Shown here piece after piece: positions 1 to 8,913 of a stretch of 23,152 bases of DNA. The stretch's first letter is position 1, and every line of letters starts with the position of its first letter. The position numbers and the translations under genes are program-made. This DNA comes from Folioceros fuciformis (Eukaryota; Anthocerotophyta; Anthocerotopsida; Anthocerotales), in the NCBI GenBank assembly GCA_049999805.1, contig JBNGIO010006327.1, positions 1 through 23,152 on the forward strand. Direction: 5' to 3'. The notes below the pieces were generated by a model. It saw only the letters and a list, made by a program, of their open reading frames with translations. It searched no databases and was not told the origin of the DNA.

Positions 1-570
1 CTCCTATGGCACTCCGCAAGAGTCCCTCCCAAGGTCAGGTCTACAGTTTGGTGTTTCTTTCAAGCATGTTTGCCTAATGCAGATCGTTGGGATGGGCTTC
101 TTGCTGCAACGGGGGAGGACGTGTGTCGATTGTGCACCGATGGTGCCCCAAACAAGAGTCAACACATGTTCTTTCACTGTTGTTTTGCCCAAGAGATCTG
201 GGGGGAGGTGAACAGGTGGCTTCGATTGATTTTTCCTGGAGCTAACCTCAAGATCATGAGTCAATCAGCCTTATTTGGGCTGGACGCAGCCTTGGGCAAA
301 CCTCTCCTGGAGACCCAATGGTAGGGCTTATTGTGGTCCTCTTGTCTTTTCTATCTTTGGGTCAATTGGTCCGCCGTGGTTTATGGAGGACAGGAGTCAG
401 CTTCAGTGAAAGCTGTGTTATGGCGCATATGGGAGCATTTATTGATTGCAGCAGAAGCCTTGGAGCAATCAAGCCGGAAGCAATTTAAGTGGAAAGACTG
501 GAGGATGGCCGGCTTCCTTTCGCTTAGGAAAGATACGGGTTGGAATCACTTGTGCCCCTGGAAAAGGTGA
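1..570 (+). pseudogene. 3' end of a LINE reverse-transcriptase ORF (zf-RVT region), broken
   Basis: Reading frame 1 is open from the window edge to a TAG at 322-324. The same frame then continues as recognisable sequence to a TGA at 568-570. The first part matches the zinc-binding region that follows plant L1-type reverse transcriptases (zf-RVT). It starts LWHSARVPPKVRSTVW and then shows a Cys-x2-Cys...His-x4-Cys knuckle (CRLC, then HMFFHCC) followed by EIWGEVNRWL. After the stop, FYLWVNWSAVVYGG matches the Trp-rich block usual downstream of this knuckle. The upstream reverse transcriptase and endonuclease lie outside the window. The in-frame stop makes this a dead copy, unless it is a sequencing error. 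Family assignment is from motif recognition and the frame is read directly. Confidence 0.8.
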
Positions 571-813
571 GTCTTTAGGGTCTTTGAGAGACTTTGAAGG
601 GTGTGTATCAGTGTTTTAGGCAAGCAGCGGGTACCATAGTGTAGGGGAGCACTCTCTGTGCGCCTTGTCTTGAGCTTTGGTCTTAAGGCTAGTCCTCCCC
701 CCTCTCTTTTGGTGCTCGATATATGTCCATTCGTTAGCAGGGGGTTCCCATTGTATTGTAAGTGGGAGGAGTCTTCCACTCATAATCAGAATAATTTTCT
801 TCGCGAAAAAAAA
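571..813 (+). mobile_element. Probable LINE 3' UTR and A tail
   Basis: The sequence after the LINE ORF has no coding signal and ends in TTTTCTTCGCG followed by eight A (806-813). A short 3' UTR ending in a small A run is the normal end of a plant LINE. Just before the A run, TTCGCGAA is a perfect palindrome. I could not identify a target-site duplication because the 5' end of the element lies outside the window. Confidence 0.5.
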
Positions 814-3465
814 GGTTTATCAAAGTCATAGGAATAGTGTTCTCCCTCTTTCCCCTACAGTGGTCGTCTTCTAGGAACGCGTATCCATTGCTATGCAAAG
901 AGCATTGGCCAGAAGGGACTTTGATAAACCTTGGCGCACTCCTTGATAAACTTTGAAAAGTCCTTGCCCATAGCTCCATACATCTCAAGAGCAAGAAGAA
1001 TGAAAGTATGTTCGTTTTGCAGGGGAGAATACTTATGGACTTTGGCAATTGCACAACCTTTGCTCCCCAACCAAGGGGATTGATGATGACATGCTCGTTG
1101 ATCAAATCCCTAGTGGAATCCGTAGCAACCACATCAGTAACACAAACCTATTCCCCCCTAGTGAAAAAAAAGTTGGCTCTAAGTGAAATCCCATTGCGCA
1201 AAGTATAAAGACGCTCCCTATACCAAGTACTTACCTATTATCTTATAAACTCAAAAACTTTGTGGGTTTCAATTAGGTACAACATTAGAATACTCAATCA
1301 TACTACGCATTATAAACTTGTAATGCCACACATTTACATTCTTTAAACGCAACATATTACATTTCTGGAACTATGCGTTACAAGTGTGCGTTCCCAAATC
1401 CTTGTGTAGCACCACTTTCTGGATGTAATGGCGTTGGGATCTGGTATCCTTAAGTGTGAGACAATAACAGGGGACTACCTTTGTCATCCCGCCACTTTCG
1501 TGAATGTAATGGACATTGGGAGCTGATATCCTTGAGTGTGAGACAATAATAGAAGACCACCTTTGACATCCTACATTAGACACCCCATAGTTGAGGACTG
1601 AAGATCAAGCAAGAACACCCAGCACAATGCTATAAGCACCTATCGCAAAGTTGGTGTTCATGGGCAATTTCTATTGTGGTTTGATAGATGTAGCTTTATC
1701 CCACAAAACAATTCCTCACATTCATTTCTTTCCATAAGTTGATTCAAGCACGTTGAGGCATAGCCCTAAAACCCATACCTTTCCTTCAAAAGCTCTTTGA
1801 AACCTTGCTATTGGGAACTTTTTTTGCACTCTTAAGAAGGATGCATAGCTCAAATATTTTGTCATGACCACTTGAATGATGTATAGTTCCTTCTTGAGCA
1901 TTTCCCCTTTGTTATTCCACTTATATCTAGCAGCCCTATCAATACTTTTTTTGTCACTGTAATCAGCATTTGCTACTCTAGTTCACCTATTGGAACCCAA
2001 CCTAACGAATTTTCAACTATGAGCTAAACACACTTATAGGACAAATTGGAGACATGTCTACTAACTTGCCTATGCTCGTCTAGATTTGCAGCAAAGATGA
2101 ACACTACTAGCCTCACCTTAAGCTTGTATCTGTAATTAAATCATGAAATGTGGGTTTGTTGCTCCATCTCCATGAGAAAATCTTTTTTTTTTCGTGAGAA
2201 AAAAGGTCAAATTATGATAGCTTGTACTGTGAGTAACATGAGAAAACCTTTGCTAAAAGTGAAAATTTATATGTCAGAAGCTTTGTCGACATGGCTAGGA
2301 ACATGGTTATTAAAACACATGAAATTGCCTTGAGGTACAAGTAGCCACCCTTGCTATCTCAATGTTTTGAGTACATCATACAAGCTTCAATGTTCAGCAT
2401 CTTAATTTTAGCCATGTTCTGGGTTTGAGAGTGGCAAAGTGGCCTTTTATTGACCATACTCTCATTCCTTTTTCCAGAATAATCCAACCAATAGGAGCTA
2501 CATGCATATTCAACATCTTTAAGAAATACCATGTTTAGTCATGTAATAGTTGTGGAAATAATGTGCTTACCTTCCAAGACTTTGCTTAAGGCTTTTGCTT
2601 AATAAGATCTTGCCACACTCTATAAAAAAATGAATACAGGTAGCTTTACCTCCTTGGTTTTTTAATTTAGCATGTGAAATTACTTTGACAACATCCATCA
2701 ATATAAGCTCTTAGAGCTGTGTTTATTATTAGATTACGTTTTGGAATTATTTGTTAAGAATAGTGGCTTTGTCTTGAATGGTTTCAACCATAACCGAAGA
2801 CAAGAATGTAAGGATGAATACCTCTTAAGTATGACAATCAAGGATTGTAAGTTGTAAATTAAATGTAGAACTAGGTGACTCCTAGTGAAAAGGTTTGGGG
2901 TCCTCTTTACATCCAAACAATGAAACACACTTTATGAAGCGCAGATCCACTCCTAATGTACAAATTAGCTTGGTCTTCCTCTTTAGGGTTTCCATTGCTC
3001 TACAATGACTATTGGAGAAAGCAAGATGACAACGTCTGTAGAAGAAGAAGCGACATCAACAACTCCAATGGTTGGTAGACCCTTTTTCCTCTTAAACCAT
3101 GATGTTTTAAGTGTTATTAGTAGTCATTAGGCTTGAAGGGCTAACCTCTAGTGTTCCTATCATGGTTTATGTCCCCATCTAGGTGTAGATGGGGTTCTCA
3201 CCTTATTTTTCTAAAGGGTATAGACATACATTGAAATAGTGAAGAGTGAGTGAAGAATCTTCAAATTTACAATTTAAAATGAACCATACTATTCAAACCT
3301 AACAACACACATTCATAACTAATAAGTTGAAGAGAATTAAAAAGTTGTTTAAAATAGTACTTTTGATCACCAAGGATTTAATAAACATTATTGCTCAATG
3401 GTTTGACAAATTTCTTTTATGCAACTCCATTGCATAGACATTTTTTAGTGGGTCCCTACTACGAT
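814..3465. other. AT-rich gene-free stretch
   Basis: No convincing gene was found on either strand. Open frames are short and have no recognisable domains. The stretch contains an 80-bp tandem duplication (1411-1571) and a T-run/A-run hairpin (2181-2204) that may mark another decayed LINE end. A short coding-like segment at 3004-3069 (ATG, then Glu/Thr-rich, followed by a GT) is too short to call. Base composition is clearly more AT-rich than the right half of the window, as expected of decayed transposon sequence. Confidence 0.6.
1411..1571. repeat. Tandem duplication of an ~80-bp unit, two copies
   Basis: Unit 1 is 1411-1489 and unit 2 is 1491-1571. Both run from CCACTTTC through ATGTAATGG, CTTGGG-like and TATCCTT blocks to GTGTGAGACAATAA and end in TTTG(T/A)CATCC. 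By eye identity is about 80 percent, with small indels. No coding potential is shared. It could be the last two units of a satellite or an internal duplication of a transposon. Confidence 0.75.
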
Positions 3466-3565
3466 NNNNNNNNNNNNNNNNNNNNNNNNNNNNNNNNNNN
3501 NNNNNNNNNNNNNNNNNNNNNNNNNNNNNNNNNNNNNNNNNNNNNNNNNNNNNNNNNNNNNNNNN
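3466..3565. other. Assembly gap (100 N)
   Basis: Exactly 100 N bases, the usual placeholder for a gap of unknown size. The true distance between 3465 and 3566 is therefore unknown. Confidence 0.99.
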
Positions 3566-4900
3566 TCTCTATACTTCCTATAGAATATCCATTCAGTTTT
3601 CAAGACATCCATTGATTTTTCAAGACAGGTGTAGTGATAAGTTCAAATCCATTGATCATGCAAGCTACTTAGATGCAAAAGGTTCGCACATTAATGTATG
3701 ATTGTACAATGGGCTTCAACTAAGATTAGAGAAGTTTGTAGATTATGGGCAATCAACATATAGTCTTGTAAGGTGGGCTGAACATTTGTATGTTAGGGCT
3801 TTGTTAAGATTGCATTTGTATTTTGTTTGCACCTACTAGGGTTAGGGTTCTATTTATTACTAGATATTATGTAAATAAACACATTGTTAAAACAAAGAAC
3901 GAAGAAGGCATTTATGCCTTGAATGCTTTCTACATGCCTTTAGAAGATAAAGGTGACAAGGGGTGAGTTGGGAGTCATAGGTTAGGACCAACCCATAGGT
4001 CTTAGGGATTGTGCCTGATGTAAGTACCATCACCCTAATCAACAAGAATTTATAACCTAAACCCAAATGAGGGTGTGGCCTTCATGTGCACCAAAGCTAA
4101 AAATTGCATGTACATGGAGTACCATGTGGAAAGATGTACATGTGGAGGTGCAACTTTAACACAACATATGGGTAACAAATAAGCCCAAAGTGTGGTGATG
4201 ATTGGCCGTACAAGAATAATTTGTCACATAGAAGTTCTCAAAGATAGGCATTTGCTAATGCCATGTGATTAAATGAGGAAGCAACATTAGCAACTGGGGT
4301 GTCCCATTCTCCAAAATTAATATGCTTACAACACATTGTCATTTCTTCCAAGACAAGAAGGGTTGCCTAGAAGTGCGATTCAACCATTCAAAGCCCATAT
4401 GCTGGCAAACAACAACTAGAGAGGTAGCTGAATTGCTACTTCAGTGATGCCATGAGAAATAGCAAAGAGTTTAGTTGGAAGAGCCCAAGGATAGAGTTCT
4501 CCAATGTAAGCTCAATCTAGAATAAGCATCAAATTGTGCTGAGAAGAATAGAGAGGGTGTTAGTTGCTAGGAAAGAGGTTGGCAGTATTAGGGGAAGACA
4601 TATGTTCTAGGGAATAACTTAGAAGTTGTCAGGTAAGGTACTATACCTGAAGACTTTTGTGCTTACAGCCCTTGGGGAGGGAGTTCTTCACATCGAACCT
4701 AGAGTCGGCTAGCTGGATATCAATATTGGGAAGAAACGGGAGAAGAAAAAGAAAAGGTTTGACTATTTGTGAAACATGTATTTTTTGATACGAGTGACCC
4801 CAAGCCACATTGGTCCAAATACATACCATGGTTGAAAGAAAGAGTAAAGTCAACTTTCATATCTAGGAGAGGTGAACTGAGCAGCTGAGCATAGGAGAGC
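3566..4900. other. AT-rich gene-free stretch right of the gap
   Basis: No gene is visible on either strand. Short open frames in the A-rich part around 4640-5035 encode low-complexity Lys-rich strings and are not credible proteins. The block at 3830-3900, with GGGTTAGGGTTC, an AT-rich run and AATAAACACA, resembles a transposon or terminator-like tail, but I cannot assign it. Confidence 0.5.
3587..3626. repeat. 20-bp tandem repeat next to the gap
   Basis: Two adjacent 20-bp units, 3587-3606 and 3607-3626, share ATCCATT...TTTTCAAGAC and differ at 2 of 20 positions. A partial third unit (ATCCATTGAT) lies at about 3646. The repeat starts 21 bp from the N run. Confidence 0.8.
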
Positions 4901-4908
4901 ATATTTCT

Positions 4909-4992
4909 TTTTTTTCGTTTTTTTCCCTTTCTTTCTTTGCTTCTGCGCTTGCTTGCTTTTTTTTTTTTTTTTTGGTTTTGGTTTTGGTTTTG
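4909..4992. repeat. Poly-T tract with (GGTTTT)n
   Basis: A pyrimidine-rich stretch includes a 17-base T run (4957-4973) followed by just over three GGTTTT units (4974-4992). It lies where the AT-rich left part gives way to the GC-rich gene-bearing part. It could be the reverse-strand A tail of a retroelement inserted in minus orientation. Confidence 0.7.
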
Positions 4993-5285
4993 TATTCTTT
5001 CCATGTTTCTTGCATTTTGTCAACCTCCTTCCCATTTGTCAACGTACATATGTAGGGTTGTGGGAAGGAAAAACAAAAGGGACGTATGTTTGTTTGAAGT
5101 ACAAAGTTATTAGGCTTAAAAGCGAATCTGCTTGGGGAGAGGTGAGTTCCTTGGAGTTTGAATACTCTTTGGCATAAAACGTCGGAGTTACGCAGTCGTA
5201 CAAGGGGAACATTTGTGGTGGCGGCAAAAAAAACAAAAGAAAGAAAATGATTTCCCATGTTTTCCTTATGAGCCTGGGAGGCCGA

Positions 5286-5317
5286 GAGCCTGGGAGCCTG
5301 GGAGCCTGGGAGCCTGG
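5286..5317. repeat. (GAGCCTGG)4 octamer repeat
   Basis: Four perfect tandem copies of GAGCCTGG, with a related degenerate unit just upstream (5270-5277). It sits directly at the composition boundary. Confidence 0.9.
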
Positions 5318-6356
5318 GGCGGACTCTCAGTCTCGGGGGATGTGTCGATAACGAATCGGGGCCCGCGGTTGGGCAGATGGCAGATGCCTTTTGCTGTGGC
5401 CGCTGCGCCGCCTTGGGCTCCTCGTCTCGTCGGCGGCTGGCTTGGACGGACACTGTCCCAGTTTGGGCTGTGCTGTGATGGGCTGGACGCTGGGATGGGC
5501 TGGCCAGGACTCTGGGCATGAGCCTGGCTGGCCAAACACCACACCCCACATTTCGTGGCCAGTGTTCGGGGGGCTGGCTATGTTTGAAGCCGCTGCAAGT
5601 ATGTGCTATACTGAAGTTTTGTTACCAAGAACGATCTGGGGAATGAACGGGATGGAAAGGAAAGGAAAGGAATGGAATGCATGTCGGAATTTGAAGCACA
5701 CAAAGAGAGGAGAGGAGAGGAGGCAAGGAGGGAACAGGGTTGGTTGGAAGTCGGCCTGAGCCCCCCGGGGGACTACGATGATCTCGATTTAGCGGAGGAG
5801 CGGTTGGGTTGATGGGCGAAGCGTGCGAAGGAATCGATGAGGAATTCCGAATTATTCGGCTTTCGCCTTAATGCGCTTCACAAAGGAAAAAAAAAAAAAA
5901 GGTTTGACGAACGGCATTCCAATTCCGAAATTGGCGCACAAAATGTTGGAGTATGTGTGTGTTTCGATGGAGGAATCTTTGCCTCGGGTGGGGTACGGAA
6001 AACGGCAAGCCAGACCAGGACGAGCTGGCCGTCGGACTGGACGTCGACGGCCACAATTCGGACGCCGGCAACTTCGGTTGGCTGTACGGGTGCACCAGCG
6101 GCCACGCCCCACTCCCCGTTCCGTTCCGTTGCAGCGTGCTGCCCTCTGCTGCAACTGCGGGGACGGATGTCACTGATATTAAATATCATGTACATACAAA
6201 CTGTTCCAACTCAGCGCGTTGCATTGCATCGCAGCGCATTGCATTGGATGAAGGTGAGCTCTCCAAGTTCGGTCCCCGTGACCAGTCCCGTCCGGGTTTC
6301 ACGACCGAGGACTGAGGATTGGGGACTGATGAGGACGAGGACGACAACTCAGAGCG

Positions 6357-6379
6357 GGAGCCGGAGCCGGAGCCGGAGC
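6357..6379. repeat. (GGAGCC)n hexamer microsatellite
   Basis: Three full GGAGCC units plus most of a fourth. Confidence 0.85.
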
Positions 6380-6588
6380 AGCCATCCTGAGCGCCGCTGC
6401 CGCTGCGGCCTCCTCGTCGATTTCCACGAGATTCTGCGGCTAGATGTAGCAGCCGGCTGCGCTGTGTGGATGTGAGAAGAGAATCCGCGCGTCAGTGCAC
6501 TGCTTGTGGACTGAGCTGCAGTCCACTTGGCTTCCCGGCTCTGGCCCTGGACCTGGGCCCTTGCTCTTTCTGCTACTCCTATAGTCTT

Positions 6589-6612
6589 GGTCCTGGTCCT
6601 GGTCCTGGTCCT
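6589..6612. repeat. (GGTCCT)4 hexamer microsatellite
   Basis: Four perfect GGTCCT units. The surrounding sequence (CCTGG, ACCTGG) is related, so the run is part of a longer low-complexity patch. Confidence 0.9.
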
Positions 6613-6841
6613 GACCTGACCAAGCCCAGCCTGATCGGGAAGAGGCAGCGGCGCAGCCAGAGGACTACCCACTGCGCTCCTGCTGCCATGGATTACGCTG
6701 CTGCTCCAGGTCCGGGGAGGGGGGCTGTTCTCCTCGTGGGATGTGGGGAATGATTCTAGAAGCCGGAATTTGGGATGAGAATCTTGACAGGGATGGGGGA
6801 CCCTCGCCTCCACGCACCCCGCCTCCCCCGATCCTGTCGTG

Positions 6842-6849
6842 CATAAAAC
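6842..6849 (+). promoter_or_regulatory. Possible TATA-like element of the MsrB gene
   Basis: CATAAAAC is followed by a long pyrimidine-rich leader (6860-7090) typical of plant 5' UTRs. If used, transcription would start near 6875 and give a 5' UTR of about 470 nt, or include a spliced first exon. No transcript evidence is available. Confidence 0.35.
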
Positions 6850-7342
6850 ACCGACCGATGCTCCCATTCCTTCCCGATCTCCACCACCTCTCCTACGCCC
6901 TCAGCGCTCCTTCTCGCCGCTCTCGCTTACGCTCCCGCTTTCTTTCCACCGCTCGCTCTAACTCCTCTTTTACGCTTCCTGTGCTTCAGCTACGACCTCG
7001 GCCGCCTGCCGCTCTCCTCTTTGCTCCATCTTCTGCCGCGGTCTGGGCCGCCATCCACTCTCACTCTCCCGCTTACCTCCGGCTACTCCTGCTTCAAGCT
7101 GCTAGGCAACGGCTACCGATTCCCGATTCCCGATTCCCGACACCCGCCCGCGTCTCAAGTGTCAACACCACTTCCTCCTTCGACTCCTCAGAGGCTGCGC
7201 CCAACATTTCCCCTCTTACACTCACACTCTGACTCAGCCTCAGCCTCACACTCGTTGCTTGGCGGCGTCAATCCTGTGACGTGACCGCGCGGCAAGGGAG
7301 GCGTTGCGTGGAATTTTCGTCAGCAACTGCAGAAACAAATCC

Positions 7343-7723
7343 ATGGCCCTGTCGGATTCGGAATGGCAGGCTTGCCTCAGCCCGATGCAGTACAAGGTGC
7401 TGAGGCAGAAGGCCACGGAGCGGCCCTTCACCGGGGAGTACTATTCGCACTACGAGACGGGGACGTACAAGTGCGTGGGATGCAATAACAGTCTCTACTC
7501 TTCCTCGGCCAAATTCGACAGCGGATGTGGCTGGCCGGTCTTCTACGAGGCATTGGATGGCGCCATCGAGACGCAGACGGATTCCGATGGCCGCCGGACC
7601 GAGATTGTCTGTGCCAACTGCAACGGCCACCTGGGCCATCTTTTCACAGGGGAAGGATTTCCCACTCCCACGGATGAGCGCCACTGCGTCAACAGCATCT
7701 GCCTCAAATTCTGCCCGGAATAG
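7343..7723 (+). CDS. Peptide-methionine (R)-S-oxide reductase, MsrB type
   Basis: A 126-residue single-exon protein that reduces the R form of methionine sulfoxide in proteins, using thioredoxin-type reductants. The whole SelR domain is present: two zinc Cys pairs (Cys44/Cys47 in YKCVGC and Cys90/Cys93 in VCANC), the FDSGCGWPVFY substrate-pocket block, GHLGHLF, and the catalytic Cys115 in DERHCVNS. Cys62 in GCGWP sits where the resolving Cys of two-Cys MsrBs lies. Two extra Cys (120, 124) are near the end. ATG 7343 is chosen because it is the first in-frame ATG after a TGA at 7277, it sits in a good ATCCATGG context, and MALSDSEW is a normal MsrB start. No transit peptide is present in this model, so the product would be cytosolic. 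An upstream open frame (6858-7232) looks like a targeting peptide and could be spliced on. Confidence 0.96.
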   Translation: MALSDSEWQACLSPMQYKVLRQKATERPFTGEYYSHYETGTYKCVGCNNSLYSSSAKFDSGCGWPVFYEALDGAIETQTDSDGRRTEIVCANCNGHLGHLFTGEGFPTPTDERHCVNSICLKFCPE

Positions 7724-8913
7724 CACGCGGATGCTTCATCTTTCACTCCTCCTCCTCCCTCCCTCCTCCCTAAGGCTTTTTTTTTGCTCATCCTTGCGGC
7801 CATACTCTACCTACAATTGCGCGCAAACAGCCTGCCGCCTATAGCTTCACAATTTTTTTTGACAAGGTCCAAGTTCACTGCAATGGATGGCACCTTGGCA
7901 CACGGGGGAAACTGTAAGGTTCCTCCATGATGCATGTCATTGGCAATGCCACCACAGCAGCTGCTCCGGAATTGCAGGAAGCCGGAGTTCCTGGAGGTTG
8001 TTGTGCGCTACCTCGGTCACCCTTGGGGAAACAGGCAAGGTGCTCTGCTGCCCGGTCTTCTTCTTCAAGCGTGCTGTGCTGTGCAGTGCGCAATGCTATG
8101 CTATGCAATGCAATGCAGTGCAGTGGAGTGCGGCGGAACAACAATATCCTGCAATTTTGTGTGCCGTGCACTGGGGAGTGCAAATTTTGGGACTGTTACG
8201 TCACTTGTTTCTCGGGTTCAACTTCATCTTTTTTTTGCCAAGCCAAGTGTGGCCTGCGTCGAGCTGCCACGTTGAGCAGGGAGCGGCGAGGGGGAAAAGC
8301 TGAGGAATCGGTCCTCGGCTACGCGCTAGAAGTTAGATAGAGGTCGGATAGTTACAAGTGCCGTGCGGATGCAATGCTTCCTTGCCCTCCTTTTCCGGCA
8401 CACCGGATATTAGACGCATCAGTTGAAGTGATTCCGTTAAAGCAGTTAGAGAGATCAGGCCCTGGCAGGCTGCAGCAGCCCCAGACATTCATTAAAGAGA
8501 GAGTCGTGTGCACCCGGGGTGTTGAGGTTCCACATAGCCTGCTGGGTACCATGGACCATCCATCCTGTCTGTGCACTGTAGCCTAGTCTGGCAGATCGCC
8601 ACATTCATGAACTTGAATGAAGAATGTTGTGTTCAAGCTGTTGTGCTTTGTGCTTTGTTTGATTCCCATCTTATCCGTCCACCACATCCACACAGGAGCT
8701 GCCAGCCACCAGCAGCACAAGGACAAAACAGATCCCTACCACAAATCAAGTCACTGTGACAGAAAATTGGCTTCTGCCCTTGCACCTGGTCGCACCCTCT
8801 CACATCGCACTGCTCCAGACCTACTCTCACTGCCACTTCAGGACGACTGTTGGTGGGCGTGGCGCACAATTCCATTTCGCTCACGAGCCCATTGTCCTGA
8901 TCCTGATCGCTCC
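7724..8913. other. Intergenic between convergent MsrB and lipase genes
   Basis: No gene is supported. It should hold the 3' UTRs of both neighbours, whose stop codons face each other 1.19 kb apart. It contains the TGC-pentamer run at 8071-8131 and several T runs. Small open frames here mostly translate that simple repeat. Confidence 0.6.
8071..8131. repeat. Degenerate TGC-pentamer array, ~12 units
   Basis: About twelve 5-base units in phase, moving from TGCTG through TGCAG, AATGC and TATGC to AATGC and AGTGC. A similar but shorter run of TTGCA/TCGCA units (the opposite-strand form) lies near 6218-6246, on the other side of MsrB. Confidence 0.75.

Larger units (their letters stand above)
5318..6841. 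other. GC-rich stretch without a recognisable gene, upstream of MsrB
   Basis: Many overlapping open frames occur on both strands, but none has a recognisable domain. Several are clearly products of GC-rich simple sequence (Arg/Ser/Pro strings). The stretch holds an A run (5887-5900), a TTGCA-type pentamer run (about 6218-6246), (GGAGCC)n and (GGTCCT)n. It probably contains the distal promoter of the MsrB gene. A noncoding transcript cannot be excluded from sequence. Confidence 0.5.

Noticed and set aside
734-1132. 132-aa minus-strand frame over the LINE tail
   Set aside because: It crosses the probable LINE 3' end and A run and shows no domain, so it is likely chance.
3004-3069. Short ATG-led Glu/Thr-rich segment followed by GT, as a first exon
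   Set aside because: Only 22 codons, no continuation found on the left of the gap, and it lies in decayed AT-rich sequence. It cannot be supported.
4974-4992. (GGTTTT)n as a telomere-type repeat
   Set aside because: It is a ciliate-type unit, only about three copies, inside a T-rich low-complexity patch. Plant telomeres use TTTAGGG.
4863-5549. 228-aa minus-strand frame across the composition boundary
   Set aside because: It spans a poly-A (Lys) run and the octamer repeat. The two halves differ completely in composition and no homology is visible.
5837-6867. Overlapping frames of 100-212 aa on both strands in the GC-rich region
   Set aside because: They have no recognisable domain, are driven by GC-rich simple sequence (Arg/Ser/Pro strings) and overlap one another on both strands, so none stands out as the real one.
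7304-7342. Extending MsrB upstream by 13 residues
   Set aside because: The codon at 7304 is TTG, not ATG. An in-frame TGA lies at 7277, so 7343 is the first possible ATG start.
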